Notes: generated from the letters alone by a model not told the origin. A DNA stretch of 40,577 nt from Pseudomonas sp. QTF5 (GCF_000512695.2 NZ_AZRW02000052.1:1-40577), one strand, 5' to 3'. Positions 32,890 to 39,989 are shown, counted from the first letter of the stretch. Translations and numbers: made by a program.

Positions 32890-35098
32890 AGCAAGGCTCC
32901 TCTACCAGGGGCGCCTGCAATGCAGCCCCACGCCCCCAGGTCTCTGGCTTCTGATAGGCCCATTGCCGGATGCCGCTCTTCGCCAACGCCGGCATGCGCT
33001 TCTTCCGCCAGCCCAGGCGATGCATGATCGCCCCGACGCGCATCTGCTCCGGCTTGCCCCAATGGCCGACGTCTAACTTGAGGGCCTGGATCAAGATCTC
33101 GTTGCCGGTGGCGGTTTCACCGATCTGCGACTCCTCCAACCAGGTCAGGATCGGACCTTCCCACTCGTCCACAACAAAACGCTCGTCCTGTGCCTCGGCG
33201 AACATCCAGGACTCGTCCTTTGTCACCCACCAGATATCGCCGGCCTCGAAGCAGAACACCGCTTCAGCCCACAGCTGGTCGCGGATCTCGCGTAATTTTT
33301 CTAAGTCGACCTTGTTGCAGAACACCGGCCAGTAACGCCGGTTGCCGGTAGCGTCCTTGAGGTATTCCTCTTGGTTGGTGGTACCCACGAACACACACTG
33401 GCGTGGCACGTCATTCGTTCTGCGGCCGTAGCTCTCTCGGTACGTGTCGGTGGATGCCGAGAAGAACTGCTTGGCCTTGGTGCTTTCGGCCTTGTTGAAG
33501 CTGTCCAGCTCCCCCAGTTCAACGATCCATTTGCCACGAATCGCTTGGAAGCTGTCCTTGTCACCGAGGGCAAAAGGCGTGTCCATAAACCACTCGCCAC
33601 CGAGAATGCCCATGGCGGTGGACTTACCTTCACCCTGCCCGCCTTCAAGGATCATCACCGAATCGGCCTTGCAGCCTGGGCGCATCACCCGAGCCACCGC
33701 CGAGATCGGCCAGCGCTTACCCACTTTGGCCGAGTACTCGTTGGCATGAACCCCAAGTACGTCTGTCAACCATGTTTCCAGCCGAGGGACGCGGTCCCAT
33801 TCGAGCCTTTCCAGGTACTCGCGCACCGGATGAAAAGAATGGTCGTGGGCAACCACGCTGACAGCCTCGATCACATGGGACGCTTTGACCCGCAGGTTGT
33901 ATTGCTGCGCGAGCCACTTCATCACCCGCATGTCATCGATGTCGGCCCAGTCACCTGCACCGCCGCCAAAGGGCGCGGATCGCAACTTGACGATCTTAGA
34001 GCTGAACACGCTGTAACCAATGACACCTGCCCAGCGTTCGTCATTGCCCAGGATCAACTCGACGTTTTGCATGTGCGCAATCAGGGAACCGTTTTCAGTG
34101 CGGGCCAATTGATCCTTCCAACCACCAGCTGCAGGAGGTTTGACCACCGCCAACACCTGGCGGCGGACAGCCTCCAATCCTTCGGCAATGTGCAGGTCGT
34201 TGAAGTCGGTCCACTTGATGTCACGCTCGCCCGAGAAGACTGGCGCAACCACCTGGCCACCGACGATCAACGCGGCGTTGTTGGCCTTTTCCTCACCTGG
34301 GTTCCAAGGCTCGCCATTCGGACGCTTGGTTTTCCAGTCATCGTCGCGGCAAATGATAACCGGGCAGCCGGGGAACTGCTCTCGCATGGCCTTGGACACC
34401 GAGAGCAAGTTGCCCGCATCGAAGGCGATAGCCACCGCCATCGAGGTCGCCATGTGCAGGCTGGCGCCCGTGGCGTACCCCTCACAGATCAACACCGGCT
34501 CACCTGGCTCAGGATGTCCGCCGATCAAGTGAAAAGCGCCTTCCTTCGACATGCCGGCAGGCCAATAGGTTTTGTCGCGACCTGTGTCTTCCTGTTTAAC
34601 GGGGAAGATCACCTGTAGGCCAACGATCTGATGCCGCACGTTGCTCATTGGCACCAATACCGCGCCAGTGCGCGGTGCATAACGAACCTTGAACCCAACG
34701 ATCTGCTTTCGATCCAGATAGGCGCTCTTGCCCTTTTCCGGCATGCGCTTGAACAAGCCGGCTGCACGGTTGGCCGCTCGCCGTGCCGCGTTGGCCGATA
34801 CCTCTGCGGCCTTACGCTTGGCGTCTTCCTGCCGGGCACGCATGACTTCGCGCTCTTCTGGACTCATGCGCCAGGCCTTCACCTTGATCTTTTGCGACTC
34901 GCCCGAACGCCAGTCACCGAAGCTGCCGAAGATCAGCGTTTCGTTCTTCTCGGTGCGATGCTCGTGGACGACATACCAACCGTTTTTTTCCTTGCCCTTG
35001 TCCTGAGCCGTCTTGCACCTGGTGAGCTTGCCGAAGATCAGCGGCTGTTCTGGCTCAAGCCCGTAGTCTGCGAATTGATTCAATACCTCATCGAGCAT
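32882..35098 (-). CDS. Toprim-VirE (VapE-like) phage primase/helicase
   Basis: In this 738-aa replication protein the N-terminal part holds a Toprim-like domain (VLICEGYATGASLHMATS, then VIICRDDDW acidic motif, about residues 200-265). The C-terminal part is a virulence-associated E/superfamily-3-like ATPase with Walker A LEGGQGEGKST. It also has the conserved RGKWIVELGELDSFNKAEST and NDVPRQCVFVGTTNQEEYL segments. Combined primase-helicases of this type initiate replication in many temperate phages and satellites. ATG 35098 has GGGAGG 6 nt upstream and overlaps the zinc-finger gene by 11 nt. Confidence 0.88.
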   Translation of the reverse strand: MLDEVLNQFADYGLEPEQPLIFGKLTRCKTAQDKGKEKNGWYVVHEHRTEKNETLIFGSFGDWRSGESQKIKVKAWRMSPEEREVMRARQEDAKRKAAEVSANAARRAANRAAGLFKRMPEKGKSAYLDRKQIVGFKVRYAPRTGAVLVPMSNVRHQIVGLQVIFPVKQEDTGRDKTYWPAGMSKEGAFHLIGGHPEPGEPVLICEGYATGASLHMATSMAVAIAFDAGNLLSVSKAMREQFPGCPVIICRDDDWKTKRPNGEPWNPGEEKANNAALIVGGQVVAPVFSGERDIKWTDFNDLHIAEGLEAVRRQVLAVVKPPAAGGWKDQLARTENGSLIAHMQNVELILGNDERWAGVIGYSVFSSKIVKLRSAPFGGGAGDWADIDDMRVMKWLAQQYNLRVKASHVIEAVSVVAHDHSFHPVREYLERLEWDRVPRLETWLTDVLGVHANEYSAKVGKRWPISAVARVMRPGCKADSVMILEGGQGEGKSTAMGILGGEWFMDTPFALGDKDSFQAIRGKWIVELGELDSFNKAESTKAKQFFSASTDTYRESYGRRTNDVPRQCVFVGTTNQEEYLKDATGNRRYWPVFCNKVDLEKLREIRDQLWAEAVFCFEAGDIWWVTKDESWMFAEAQDERFVVDEWEGPILTWLEESQIGETATGNEILIQALKLDVGHWGKPEQMRVGAIMHRLGWRKKRMPALAKSGIRQWAYQKPETWGRGAALQAPLVEEPCFD

Positions 35099-35315
35099 GG
35101 CGGGCCTCCCGCGCTTCATCGATGGACTGGCAGATAACGCACTGGGTGCAACCCGGCAGAGCCAACCGACGCGGCTCTGGAATAGGCCCGTCGCAGCCTT
35201 CACAGAATAGAAATGAATGCGCCGCCAAGGCGGGCTTGGCGGCGTTCCGTGCAGCCAGCGCCTGATCTAGACGCTCCTGCACAAGGTCGTTAGCAAAATC
35301 AGCAATGTCAGCCAC
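35088..35315 (-). CDS. C4 zinc-finger protein, DksA/TraR type
   Basis: This 75-aa protein begins MADIADFANDLVQERLDQAL from GTG 35315. Zinc ligands are in FCEGCD and CTQCVICQSIDE, and the C-terminal helix is short. DksA/TraR-type proteins bind the RNA polymerase secondary channel and retune promoters; a phage copy could divert transcription to phage genes. The GTG overlaps the stop of the CII-like gene (GTGGCTGA), implying translational coupling. GGGGTG lies 7 nt upstream. Confidence 0.83.
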   Translation of the reverse strand: MADIADFANDLVQERLDQALAARNAAKPALAAHSFLFCEGCDGPIPEPRRLALPGCTQCVICQSIDEAREARHAR

Positions 35316-35826
35316 GATCAACACCCCGCGTCGTTTGATTGACGTAGGTAGCGCGGTTGAACATTCCCAGCAGCCCTTGAATACCTCGAAACACTTGGAA
35401 GCGGATCTCGGCCAGCTCACCATCATCAACCTTGCCATCGCCAATGCTCTTTGCCCAGGTATCAGCCAGGTCCGCGACTTGTCGGAAATAGGCGGCAATA
35501 CCGGTTGTCAAAGTCTCGGGCATATCGTTTGTGTATGCCTCAGCCAGCTCCTGCCAGGCGGTGTCTCCTACCATGGCGTGCACCGCATCCAGAATGCGAC
35601 GGTCCTTGGTCAGCTCCAGGATCTCGCCGAACTCCTGAATGTTTACCGTGTGACTGGGATGGGTGGGAGACAGCTTGTGCTGCAGCGTGGTGGCGTTTCT
35701 GCCGGTGGTGGCGGCAATTGCAGCGGCGCCGCCGGGATAGTCCCGAGCAGCATGGTAAAGCGCTAGATCGAGCGGCAGGATTTCCCGCTGCGCCCGTTCT
35801 ATGGAACTCAGAGCGATTCGGCTCAT
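35308..35826 (-). CDS. CII-family phage regulatory protein
   Basis: This 172-aa protein has an N-terminal DNA-binding region (DLALYHAARDYPGGAAAIAA, then TGRNATTLQHKLSPTHPSH) typical of the phage regulatory CII (CP76) family of P2-like and other Pseudomonas prophages. It also has EFGEILELTKDRRILDAVHA and a helical C-terminus. It probably activates the lysogenic or early programme; the target promoter is not identifiable. It lies in the leftward early operon after the Cro-like gene. Confidence 0.82.
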   Translation of the reverse strand: MSRIALSSIERAQREILPLDLALYHAARDYPGGAAAIAATTGRNATTLQHKLSPTHPSHTVNIQEFGEILELTKDRRILDAVHAMVGDTAWQELAEAYTNDMPETLTTGIAAYFRQVADLADTWAKSIGDGKVDDGELAEIRFQVFRGIQGLLGMFNRATYVNQTTRGVDRG

Positions 35827-35964
35827 GGCATTAATCCTTGTAAGTTGCCAGTGCCGCGCGACATGCAGTGGTGATACATTTGCCGCGTGGCTTGAAAGGG
35901 CCCAAACGCCGGCTAGATCTTCAGGATCGATACCGGCACCGTGCCGAGGCGAACGATCCGTCGT

Positions 35965-36063
35965 TCACCTCTGGCGCAACAGCTGCCCAATCTGTGGTGG
36001 AAAAGGCAGCAACACCAAGACATCCGTGCCTTGGAAAGCGCGATAAAGAGAGGTGGTTAGCAT
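35965..36063 (-). CDS. Tiny ORF (32 aa) with strong ribosome binding site
   Basis: ATG 36063 follows AGGAGGGCACACCAC, nearly the same leader as the Cro-like gene (AGGAGGTACACCAC), which argues for real translation. The product MLTTSLYRAFQGTDVLVLLP continues FPPQIGQLLRQR; a hydrophobic centre with basic end suggests a membrane-associated peptide. Its ribosome binding site and start lie in the loop between two 11-bp inverted-repeat arms. Function is unknown. Confidence 0.5.
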   Translation of the reverse strand: MLTTSLYRAFQGTDVLVLLPFPPQIGQLLRQR

Positions 36064-36090
36064 GTGGTGTGCCCTCCTATCTTTATCGCG
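36039..36090. promoter_or_regulatory. Inverted repeat flanking a start site
   Basis: CGCGATAAAGA (36039-36049) and TCTTTATCGCG (36080-36090) are perfect reverse complements. In the - strand mRNA the 30-nt loop contains the AGGAGG and ATG of the 32-aa ORF. It could be an RNA hairpin displaying a ribosome binding site, or a protein-binding site. Confidence 0.6.
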
Positions 36091-36129
36091 ACCCGACAGC
36101 GCTGTGGTGGTGCGTGCCGGGAGGAACTG

Positions 36130-36153
36130 GGCGACCCTTGGGTCGCCTTTTTT
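36130..36153 (+). terminator. Intrinsic terminator, + strand
   Basis: GGCGACCC (36130-36137) and GGGTCGCC (36140-36147) form an 8-bp stem with a minimal loop, followed by six T (36148-36153) on the + strand. It sits among leftward genes, so it would end a rightward RNA antisense to the cII leader and tiny ORF, or block convergent transcription. Confidence 0.7.
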
Positions 36154-36157
36154 CTGA

Positions 36158-36391
36158 CTATGCGGCTTTGATTATTGGAGTTGTTTCGGTGATACCGAAA
36201 TGCTCCAGAACCTCAGCGAGCGAGACACAACCTTCACTTTCACGGGTCAAGGACTTGATCAGAGAGACGCTTGGGTCTTTGCTCGCGTATTTGACGTGAA
36301 GACGCAGATAGCTCACAGCAATCCGACAACGCACGGCATAGGCCGTGAGTGTCTCTGAGTCCAAACTGTTGATGTAGTCGCGCAGTTTCAT
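36158..36391 (-). CDS. Cro-like/YdaS-family regulator
   Basis: This 77-aa helix-turn-helix protein reads MKLRDYINSLDSETLTAYAV then CRIAVSYLRLHV, the pattern of the YdaS/Cro-like phage regulators. Position is that of Cro: first gene of the leftward early operon, divergent from the CI gene. GGAGG lies 8 nt before ATG 36391. It probably antagonises CI at the shared operators. Confidence 0.82.
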   Translation of the reverse strand: MKLRDYINSLDSETLTAYAVRCRIAVSYLRLHVKYASKDPSVSLIKSLTRESEGCVSLAEVLEHFGITETTPIIKAA

Positions 36392-36412
36392 GTGGTGTAC
36401 CTCCTGACGCGC

Positions 36413-36441
36413 AATTTAACCACAAAGGTTAATAATTACAA
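36413..36441 (-). promoter_or_regulatory. Leftward early promoter with CI operator inside
   Basis: On the - strand, -35 TTGTAA (36436-36441) and -10 TAAATT (36413-36418) are 17 bp apart. The operator AACCACAAAGGTT (36418-36430, + strand reading) fills most of the spacer. Downstream is the Cro-like gene. The layout matches the rightward early promoter at 39153-39180 almost base for base. Confidence 0.65.
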
Positions 36442-36457
36442 TACCAACATGGACATT

Positions 36458-36470
36458 CACCTTAAAGGTT
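36458..36470. promoter_or_regulatory. Second CI operator copy upstream of the repressor gene
   Basis: CACCTTAAAGGTT matches the operator consensus AACCT-NNN-AGGTT at all but one position. It ends 20 nt before the repressor ATG, and its centre is 40 bp from the first operator. It is a likely autoregulatory site. Confidence 0.6.
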
Positions 36471-36490
36471 AATCCAGCCAGAATCGGCAC

Positions 36491-37138
36491 ATGAAAATCT
36501 CAGACACCCGCTTACAGAATTTTCGAAGAGTCCTGGCCGAGAAAAAGCTCCGCCTGACTGACGTCGCAGACCTACTAGGCAAAGCGCCTGCCCAAGTGAG
36601 TGCGTTCGGGGGCAAGAACCCCACCAAAGGCATCGGCGACCAGATTGCTCGAGAGATTGAGAAAGCGCTGGATCTGCATAGTGGCTATCTCGACATGCCC
36701 TACGGACTTGGTGAGTTCAATAACGCTACGGTAATGAGCCATACAGACCGAAAATTGCCGGTGATAGGATCGATTGCGGCAGGGGCATGGTGTGAGCCAA
36801 ATGGAGTCTTCGACCCGAGAGACGCTGAGGAATGGATAGATGCACCAGGACCAGTCGGCCCACGTGCGTTTATCCTTCGCGTTGAAGGAATGAGCATGGA
36901 GCCAAAGTTCTTAGAAGGAGACATGATTGTTATTGATCCCTCACTTGAGGCACTTCCCGGTCATTTCGTGGCAGCAAAACGGACCAGAGATCAAGCTGCA
37001 ACACTAAAGCAGCTCAGACAAGAGGGAGATGAACAATATTTGTTCGCTATTAACCCAGACTGGCCGGAGCGAATTATTAGAATGAACGAAGAATGGAGTA
37101 TTTGCGGCCGAGCCAGGTGGAAAATATCAAACTTGTAG
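36491..37138 (+). CDS. CI-type, self-cleaving phage repressor
   Basis: This 215-aa protein has an N-terminal HTH (RLTDVADLLGKAPAQVSAFG, residues 21-40) and a C-terminal LexA-like S24 peptidase domain. Its cleavage site Ala97-Gly98 is in SIAAGAW. Catalytic Ser135 is in EGMSMEP and Lys163 in VAAKR. It should keep lysogeny by binding the AACCT-NNN-AGGTT operators, and RecA-stimulated cleavage should induce the prophage after DNA damage. It is on + between the two operator regions. Confidence 0.93.
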   Translation: MKISDTRLQNFRRVLAEKKLRLTDVADLLGKAPAQVSAFGGKNPTKGIGDQIAREIEKALDLHSGYLDMPYGLGEFNNATVMSHTDRKLPVIGSIAAGAWCEPNGVFDPRDAEEWIDAPGPVGPRAFILRVEGMSMEPKFLEGDMIVIDPSLEALPGHFVAAKRTRDQAATLKQLRQEGDEQYLFAINPDWPERIIRMNEEWSICGRARWKISNL

Positions 37139-37185
37139 CCTACCTGCTAAGCCCCGCTAATTTGGCGCACTTATCTTTAGCTTGA

Positions 37186-38217
37186 CTAAATTGATATACC
37201 GCCAACTTCACCTTTTTCATATTTCTCCAGCAAAGGTTTATTGCACTGACGCATTGCCAAGTTTAATCGATTCTTCAGAGCTAATCCATCTGATTGACCA
37301 CAGGCCAAGAGTCTTCCAACTCGCCCCATTGCTCGATTATATAGCTCACGCAACTTAATCAAATCCGCACCAGCCTCTGCCAATATTTCAAACTCTCTAA
37401 CCGCAGAACGTATTTTCTTTCTTTCTTCTTTTGTAACACCAGGACGAGGACCGGCGACACTTAGACCTGTAACTACTACAGGCTCAGGTTTTTTAGCTGT
37501 TGTAATCGTTTGACCTTTTTTCAAGACATGCATTTTTTGCCGTTTCTGAAGAAAGCCTTTTGCAGCGAGCATCCCAGTAACTCTTCGCACAATCTCGGTT
37601 TTTTGATCGGGCAGAATTATGTTTTTCGAGGATATGCTTATGTCATCTGCAAAGCGACTATACGACATCCCCAGCGCCCTGATCCATACTACCAACCTTG
37701 GCTCTACATTCCAGAAGACCAAATTTGCAATGTAACTACTTGTACTCGCCCCTTGCGGCACAATTCCACCCTTTGTTACAAGCCGAGTTAGCATAACAGC
37801 GACTTCATCACCGAACCCCATCATACCTTTAAATATCGAGAGCACCTTATCGATGGTAATAGATGGAAAAAAATTCTTTATGTCTTGTAAAACAAGATTA
37901 CGCGCCCCCGAATGAGACTTAACATTCGAGTAAATACTTCGCGGGTAATTAGAGTCTCGAATTCCACCATGAAGGTAGTCAGGATAGGAAACTTTAGCTA
38001 GCAACCTATCAACAATTTTTCTTTGAACAGACTTCAATGGCTCATGAGCATCAAAAGTCTCTCTTTCCGATCCATCCTTCTTAACTTGAGGTACACGCCG
38101 ATACATCTTGTGAGAATCCTCCGCAAGTTTATTCAACAAGGGCACAGTTTCTCCAAGCAATAGAGCAAGGGACTTAATATTATGGATTGACTTGTAAGGA
38201 TAGAGCGGAGAGTCCAT
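37186..38217 (-). CDS. Retron-type reverse transcriptase
   Basis: This 343-aa RT starts at ATG 38217 (GAGGT just upstream). Fingers/palm motifs are LVLQDIKNFFPSI with first catalytic Asp112, PQGASTSSYIANLVF (PQG 154-156), and SRFADDISIS with catalytic FADD at 189-192. The thumb holds VTG (249-251) followed by VTKEERKKIRSAV, the signature of retron RTs. PQGxxxS rather than the IG-SQ of diversity-generating elements, no intron maturase domain and a 340-aa length all favour a retron. Retron RTs make multicopy single-stranded DNA from an adjacent ncRNA, often guarding a toxic effector. The gene is visibly AT-richer than the late genes. It lies between CI and the rightward operon, a common site for lysogenic accessory genes. 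Confidence 0.85.
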   Translation of the reverse strand: MDSPLYPYKSIHNIKSLALLLGETVPLLNKLAEDSHKMYRRVPQVKKDGSERETFDAHEPLKSVQRKIVDRLLAKVSYPDYLHGGIRDSNYPRSIYSNVKSHSGARNLVLQDIKNFFPSITIDKVLSIFKGMMGFGDEVAVMLTRLVTKGGIVPQGASTSSYIANLVFWNVEPRLVVWIRALGMSYSRFADDISISSKNIILPDQKTEIVRRVTGMLAAKGFLQKRQKMHVLKKGQTITTAKKPEPVVVTGLSVAGPRPGVTKEERKKIRSAVREFEILAEAGADLIKLRELYNRAMGRVGRLLACGQSDGLALKNRLNLAMRQCNKPLLEKYEKGEVGGISI

Positions 38218-38228
38218 TTCCACCTCGG

Positions 38229-38262
38229 AAAAAAATAAGGCCAGCTGATTTGCTGGCCTTAT
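38229..38262 (-). terminator. Strong hairpin plus U-tract between the 86-aa gene and the RT gene
   Basis: ATAAGGCCAGC (38235-38245) and GCTGGCCTTAT (38252-38262) form a perfect 11-bp stem with a 6-nt loop. On the - strand six further T follow, then the RT ribosome binding site. It would terminate the 86-aa gene transcript and reduce RT expression, unless it is a regulated or structural RNA element. Confidence 0.75.
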
Positions 38263-38290
38263 CGGAAATTCGATGATGCGATTTGCTGCG

Positions 38291-38551
38291 TCATAGGTTA
38301 AACAACTCCACGAAGGCCTCAATCATTTTCAAGGCATGCTCCTGGACGAAAGGCCAGTTCTGAATTCCCCAACGTACAGCTTCCTTTGTCGCGGTTTTGA
38401 CCACAACGGTCAAAATTTTGCTTCGGGTCTCTGCAGCATCAGGTGTAGCAGCTTTTGGATCCTTTCCGGTCTTATCATTGACGCGGACACCTTCATTGTT
38501 GTGCACATCATTTGCCGCTTTAGGGCGACAAGTTTTCTTCAAATATTTCAT
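38291..38551 (-). CDS. Retron-associated 86-aa protein of unknown function
   Basis: ATG 38551 is preceded by GAGGAG at 8 nt. The N-terminal ~45 residues are basic and probably disordered (MKYLKKTCRPKAANDVHNN). The C-terminal ~40 residues form amphipathic/hydrophobic helices (SKILTVVVKTATKEAV; NWPFVQEHALKMIEAFVELF). It lies in the same orientation directly upstream of the RT, where some retrons carry a small accessory or effector gene. I recognise no domain. It may be effector, accessory factor or membrane-active toxin; all are inference. Confidence 0.65.
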   Translation of the reverse strand: MKYLKKTCRPKAANDVHNNEGVRVNDKTGKDPKAATPDAAETRSKILTVVVKTATKEAVRWGIQNWPFVQEHALKMIEAFVELFNL

Positions 38552-38638
38552 CGATACAGCTCCTCAAGGCGGAATTGCCCCGCCGCGAAGCTTCTAGGCC
38601 GAAAGGAACTTGAAGGTGTCCATACAAATCGCAGTTCT

Positions 38639-38664
38639 GGCTTATCAAAAACTTTTGATAAGCC
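38639..38664. repeat. Perfect 12-bp stem hairpin
   Basis: GGCTTATCAAAA (38639-38650) and TTTTGATAAGCC (38653-38664) are exact complements with only two bases between. Such a long stem with tiny loop resembles an msd hairpin. On either strand there is no clear U-tract after the stem. Confidence 0.75.
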
Positions 38665-38740
38665 CGTCCGCCGCCATTCGCCCATTTCTCATCTGACTAA
38701 CCGTTCGCGTATTCGGCCAACGGCGGCTAAGCGCTGTATG

Positions 38741-38824
38741 GTTAACGCTAAGCAGCTTTACGTTAATGCTGAGCAGCTCTACGTCACCGTAAAGTGTCAT
38801 TTCGTTAGCGCAAAATGCTTCACT
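38741..38824. repeat. Degenerate 21-bp tandem repeats
   Basis: Units 38741-38761 and 38762-38782 agree at 18 of 21 positions (GTTAAYGCTRAGCAGCTYTAC). Units 38783-38803 and 38804-38824 are decayed copies beginning GTCACCG and GTTAGCG. The period is three codons times seven, and both strands stay open, but no ribosome binding site supports translation. Confidence 0.65.
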
Positions 38825-39132
38825 CGTTACCGAGCAGCCTTTGTCAAAGTAAGTAGACAGCACACGATAAAGCAGCGTCTGTCGAAAAACCGGTTCGGAT
38901 TGCTGCACCCTAAGGCACACATCGCGAACAGATTTCATGGGTCGAGCATGCGGGTGGCGGAGAGAGTCTTGGTAAACACCCAAAACTGATTGGTTGCCCA
39001 ATCACCAACTGCAAGCCTAGAGATTTATCGATATTTAAAGAGCACCTGGGTGGTACACCCAGCGAGGTATTTATAGCCCATAGCCATCACAAGCGCAATC
39101 CTCAGCAATAAAGCATGCAAAAAAAACAAAAA

Positions 39133-39180
39133 CACCTCAAAGGTTATTTTTATTGACTAAATAACCTTTGAGGTTAATAT
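39133..39180 (+). promoter_or_regulatory. Rightward early promoter with two CI operators
   Basis: -35 TTGACT (39153-39158) and -10 TAATAT (39175-39180) are 16 bp apart. The operator AACCT-TTG-AGGTT (39163-39175) lies in the spacer. A second operator CACCTCAAAGGTT (39133-39145) lies 30 bp upstream, inverted, so 39135-39147 and 39161-39173 are a perfect 13-bp inverted repeat. CI bound here would block the operon starting at 39217. Confidence 0.8.
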
Positions 39181-39216
39181 TCGTCTCACTCTTACACCAC
39201 AGAGCGAGGCAATACC

Positions 39217-39393
39217 ATGCACACCACAGCCACCTTGCACGTCCATCCGACCGCTGCTGACCCATTCCGTATCTTCGAGATTCGCCGCCTGGCCCGCGAA
39301 TACGGCTGCGCGTTTATCCCTACCAAACCAAAACTGAAAACTCGCGCCACATCCGCGCCATTCGATCCAAATGGCGGAGGGTATGCAGCATGA
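39217..39393 (+). CDS. Small early protein of unknown function (58 aa)
   Basis: This is the first gene of the rightward early operon, 37 nt after the promoter -10. It begins MHTTATLHVHPTAADPFRIF and has a basic middle (EIRRLAREYGCAF; KPKLKTR). The stop overlaps the next start as ATGA, so it is coupled to it. The only upstream purine run is AGCGAGG. I recognise no family. Confidence 0.65.
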   Translation: MHTTATLHVHPTAADPFRIFEIRRLAREYGCAFIPTKPKLKTRATSAPFDPNGGGYAA

Positions 39394-39980
39394 GCAAGTA
39401 CAAACTGGACAATCGCACGCTGCAGCTGCTCAACGCCCAAGTCAATCTGACCGAGACGTTCAACCACGTTTTGAGGTCAGCCCCCAAGCGGGAAGCTCTT
39501 GCGTTCCGCCTGAAAGTGGAACGCAGCACAGCTGACACTCACTTCACCGTCGAACTGGGAAGCGAACGCCACTCGCTGACCCTGAAAAACGATAAAAAGA
39601 TGCATCTCAAGCTGGCCGACTTCATTGAAGAAATTGCCAACGGGCCGGTCGATCCCAGCATCACTGCCGAGCTACTGACGCTTCCTTACGCGAGCCGACA
39701 ATATGCCCAGTTCGATGCCGATAACAGGCAGAGGGTATTCGAACTAGTTCGTACTGGCGGCTCCCTAAGCCTCGACATGGGCTTCGAACTGCCGATCCAT
39801 GTTGCGATCCATCGAACTCAAACACGGACCGGCATCACCACCATCATGAGCATCGGCGTGAAACGTCCGCGCACTAAGTGCTTCACCGTGTGCGGTACCG
39901 ATGCAGAGATCTACGAAAAGGTTGCTGAGTCCATCACCCACTTGGCTGCCGTGGCTACTCCCGCCGCGCATGCGGCCTAA
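39390..39980 (+). CDS. Early phage protein of unknown function (196 aa)
   Basis: ATG 39390 follows GGAGGG at about 8 nt. The protein begins MSKYKLDNRTLQLLNAQVNL. It has alternating beta-type segments (FRLKVERSTADTHFTVELGS; HVAIHRTQTRTGITTIMSIG) and an Ala/His-rich end. There is no TM segment. It is coupled to the 58-aa gene and precedes a KilAC gene in the repressor-controlled operon. I cannot assign function. Confidence 0.7.
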   Translation: MSKYKLDNRTLQLLNAQVNLTETFNHVLRSAPKREALAFRLKVERSTADTHFTVELGSERHSLTLKNDKKMHLKLADFIEEIANGPVDPSITAELLTLPYASRQYAQFDADNRQRVFELVRTGGSLSLDMGFELPIHVAIHRTQTRTGITTIMSIGVKRPRTKCFTVCGTDAEIYEKVAESITHLAAVATPAAHAA

Positions 39981-39989
39981 GGAGGGCAA

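Larger units (their letters stand above)
38552..39003 (-). ncRNA. Candidate retron non-coding RNA (msr-msd) region
   Basis: About 450 bp upstream of the retron-like operon lack a gene with a ribosome binding site but are rich in structure. A perfect 12-bp hairpin lies at 38639-38664, GGCGG/CCGCC pairs just before the 86-aa gene, and GATTGG-4nt-CCAATC is at 38988-39003. Retron ncRNAs lie upstream of the RT, so this is the place to look. I could not define the a1/a2 repeats or the branching G, so exact bounds are unknown. Confidence 0.35.

Noticed and set aside
37186..38217. Diversity-generating retroelement or group II intron RT
   Set aside because: The RT has PQGxxxS and VTG rather than IGxxxSQ, I saw no template/variable repeat pair, and there is no maturase/HNH extension or intron RNA domain.
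38336..38989. 217-aa + strand frame antisense to the 86-aa gene
   Set aside because: No ribosome binding site; it crosses the operon antisense and its heptads only reflect the tandem repeats.
38645..39001. 118-aa - strand frame over the repeat region
   Set aside because: No ribosome binding site at any start, its stop lies in the perfect hairpin, and its repetitive part mirrors the 21-bp repeats; I treat the region as non-coding.
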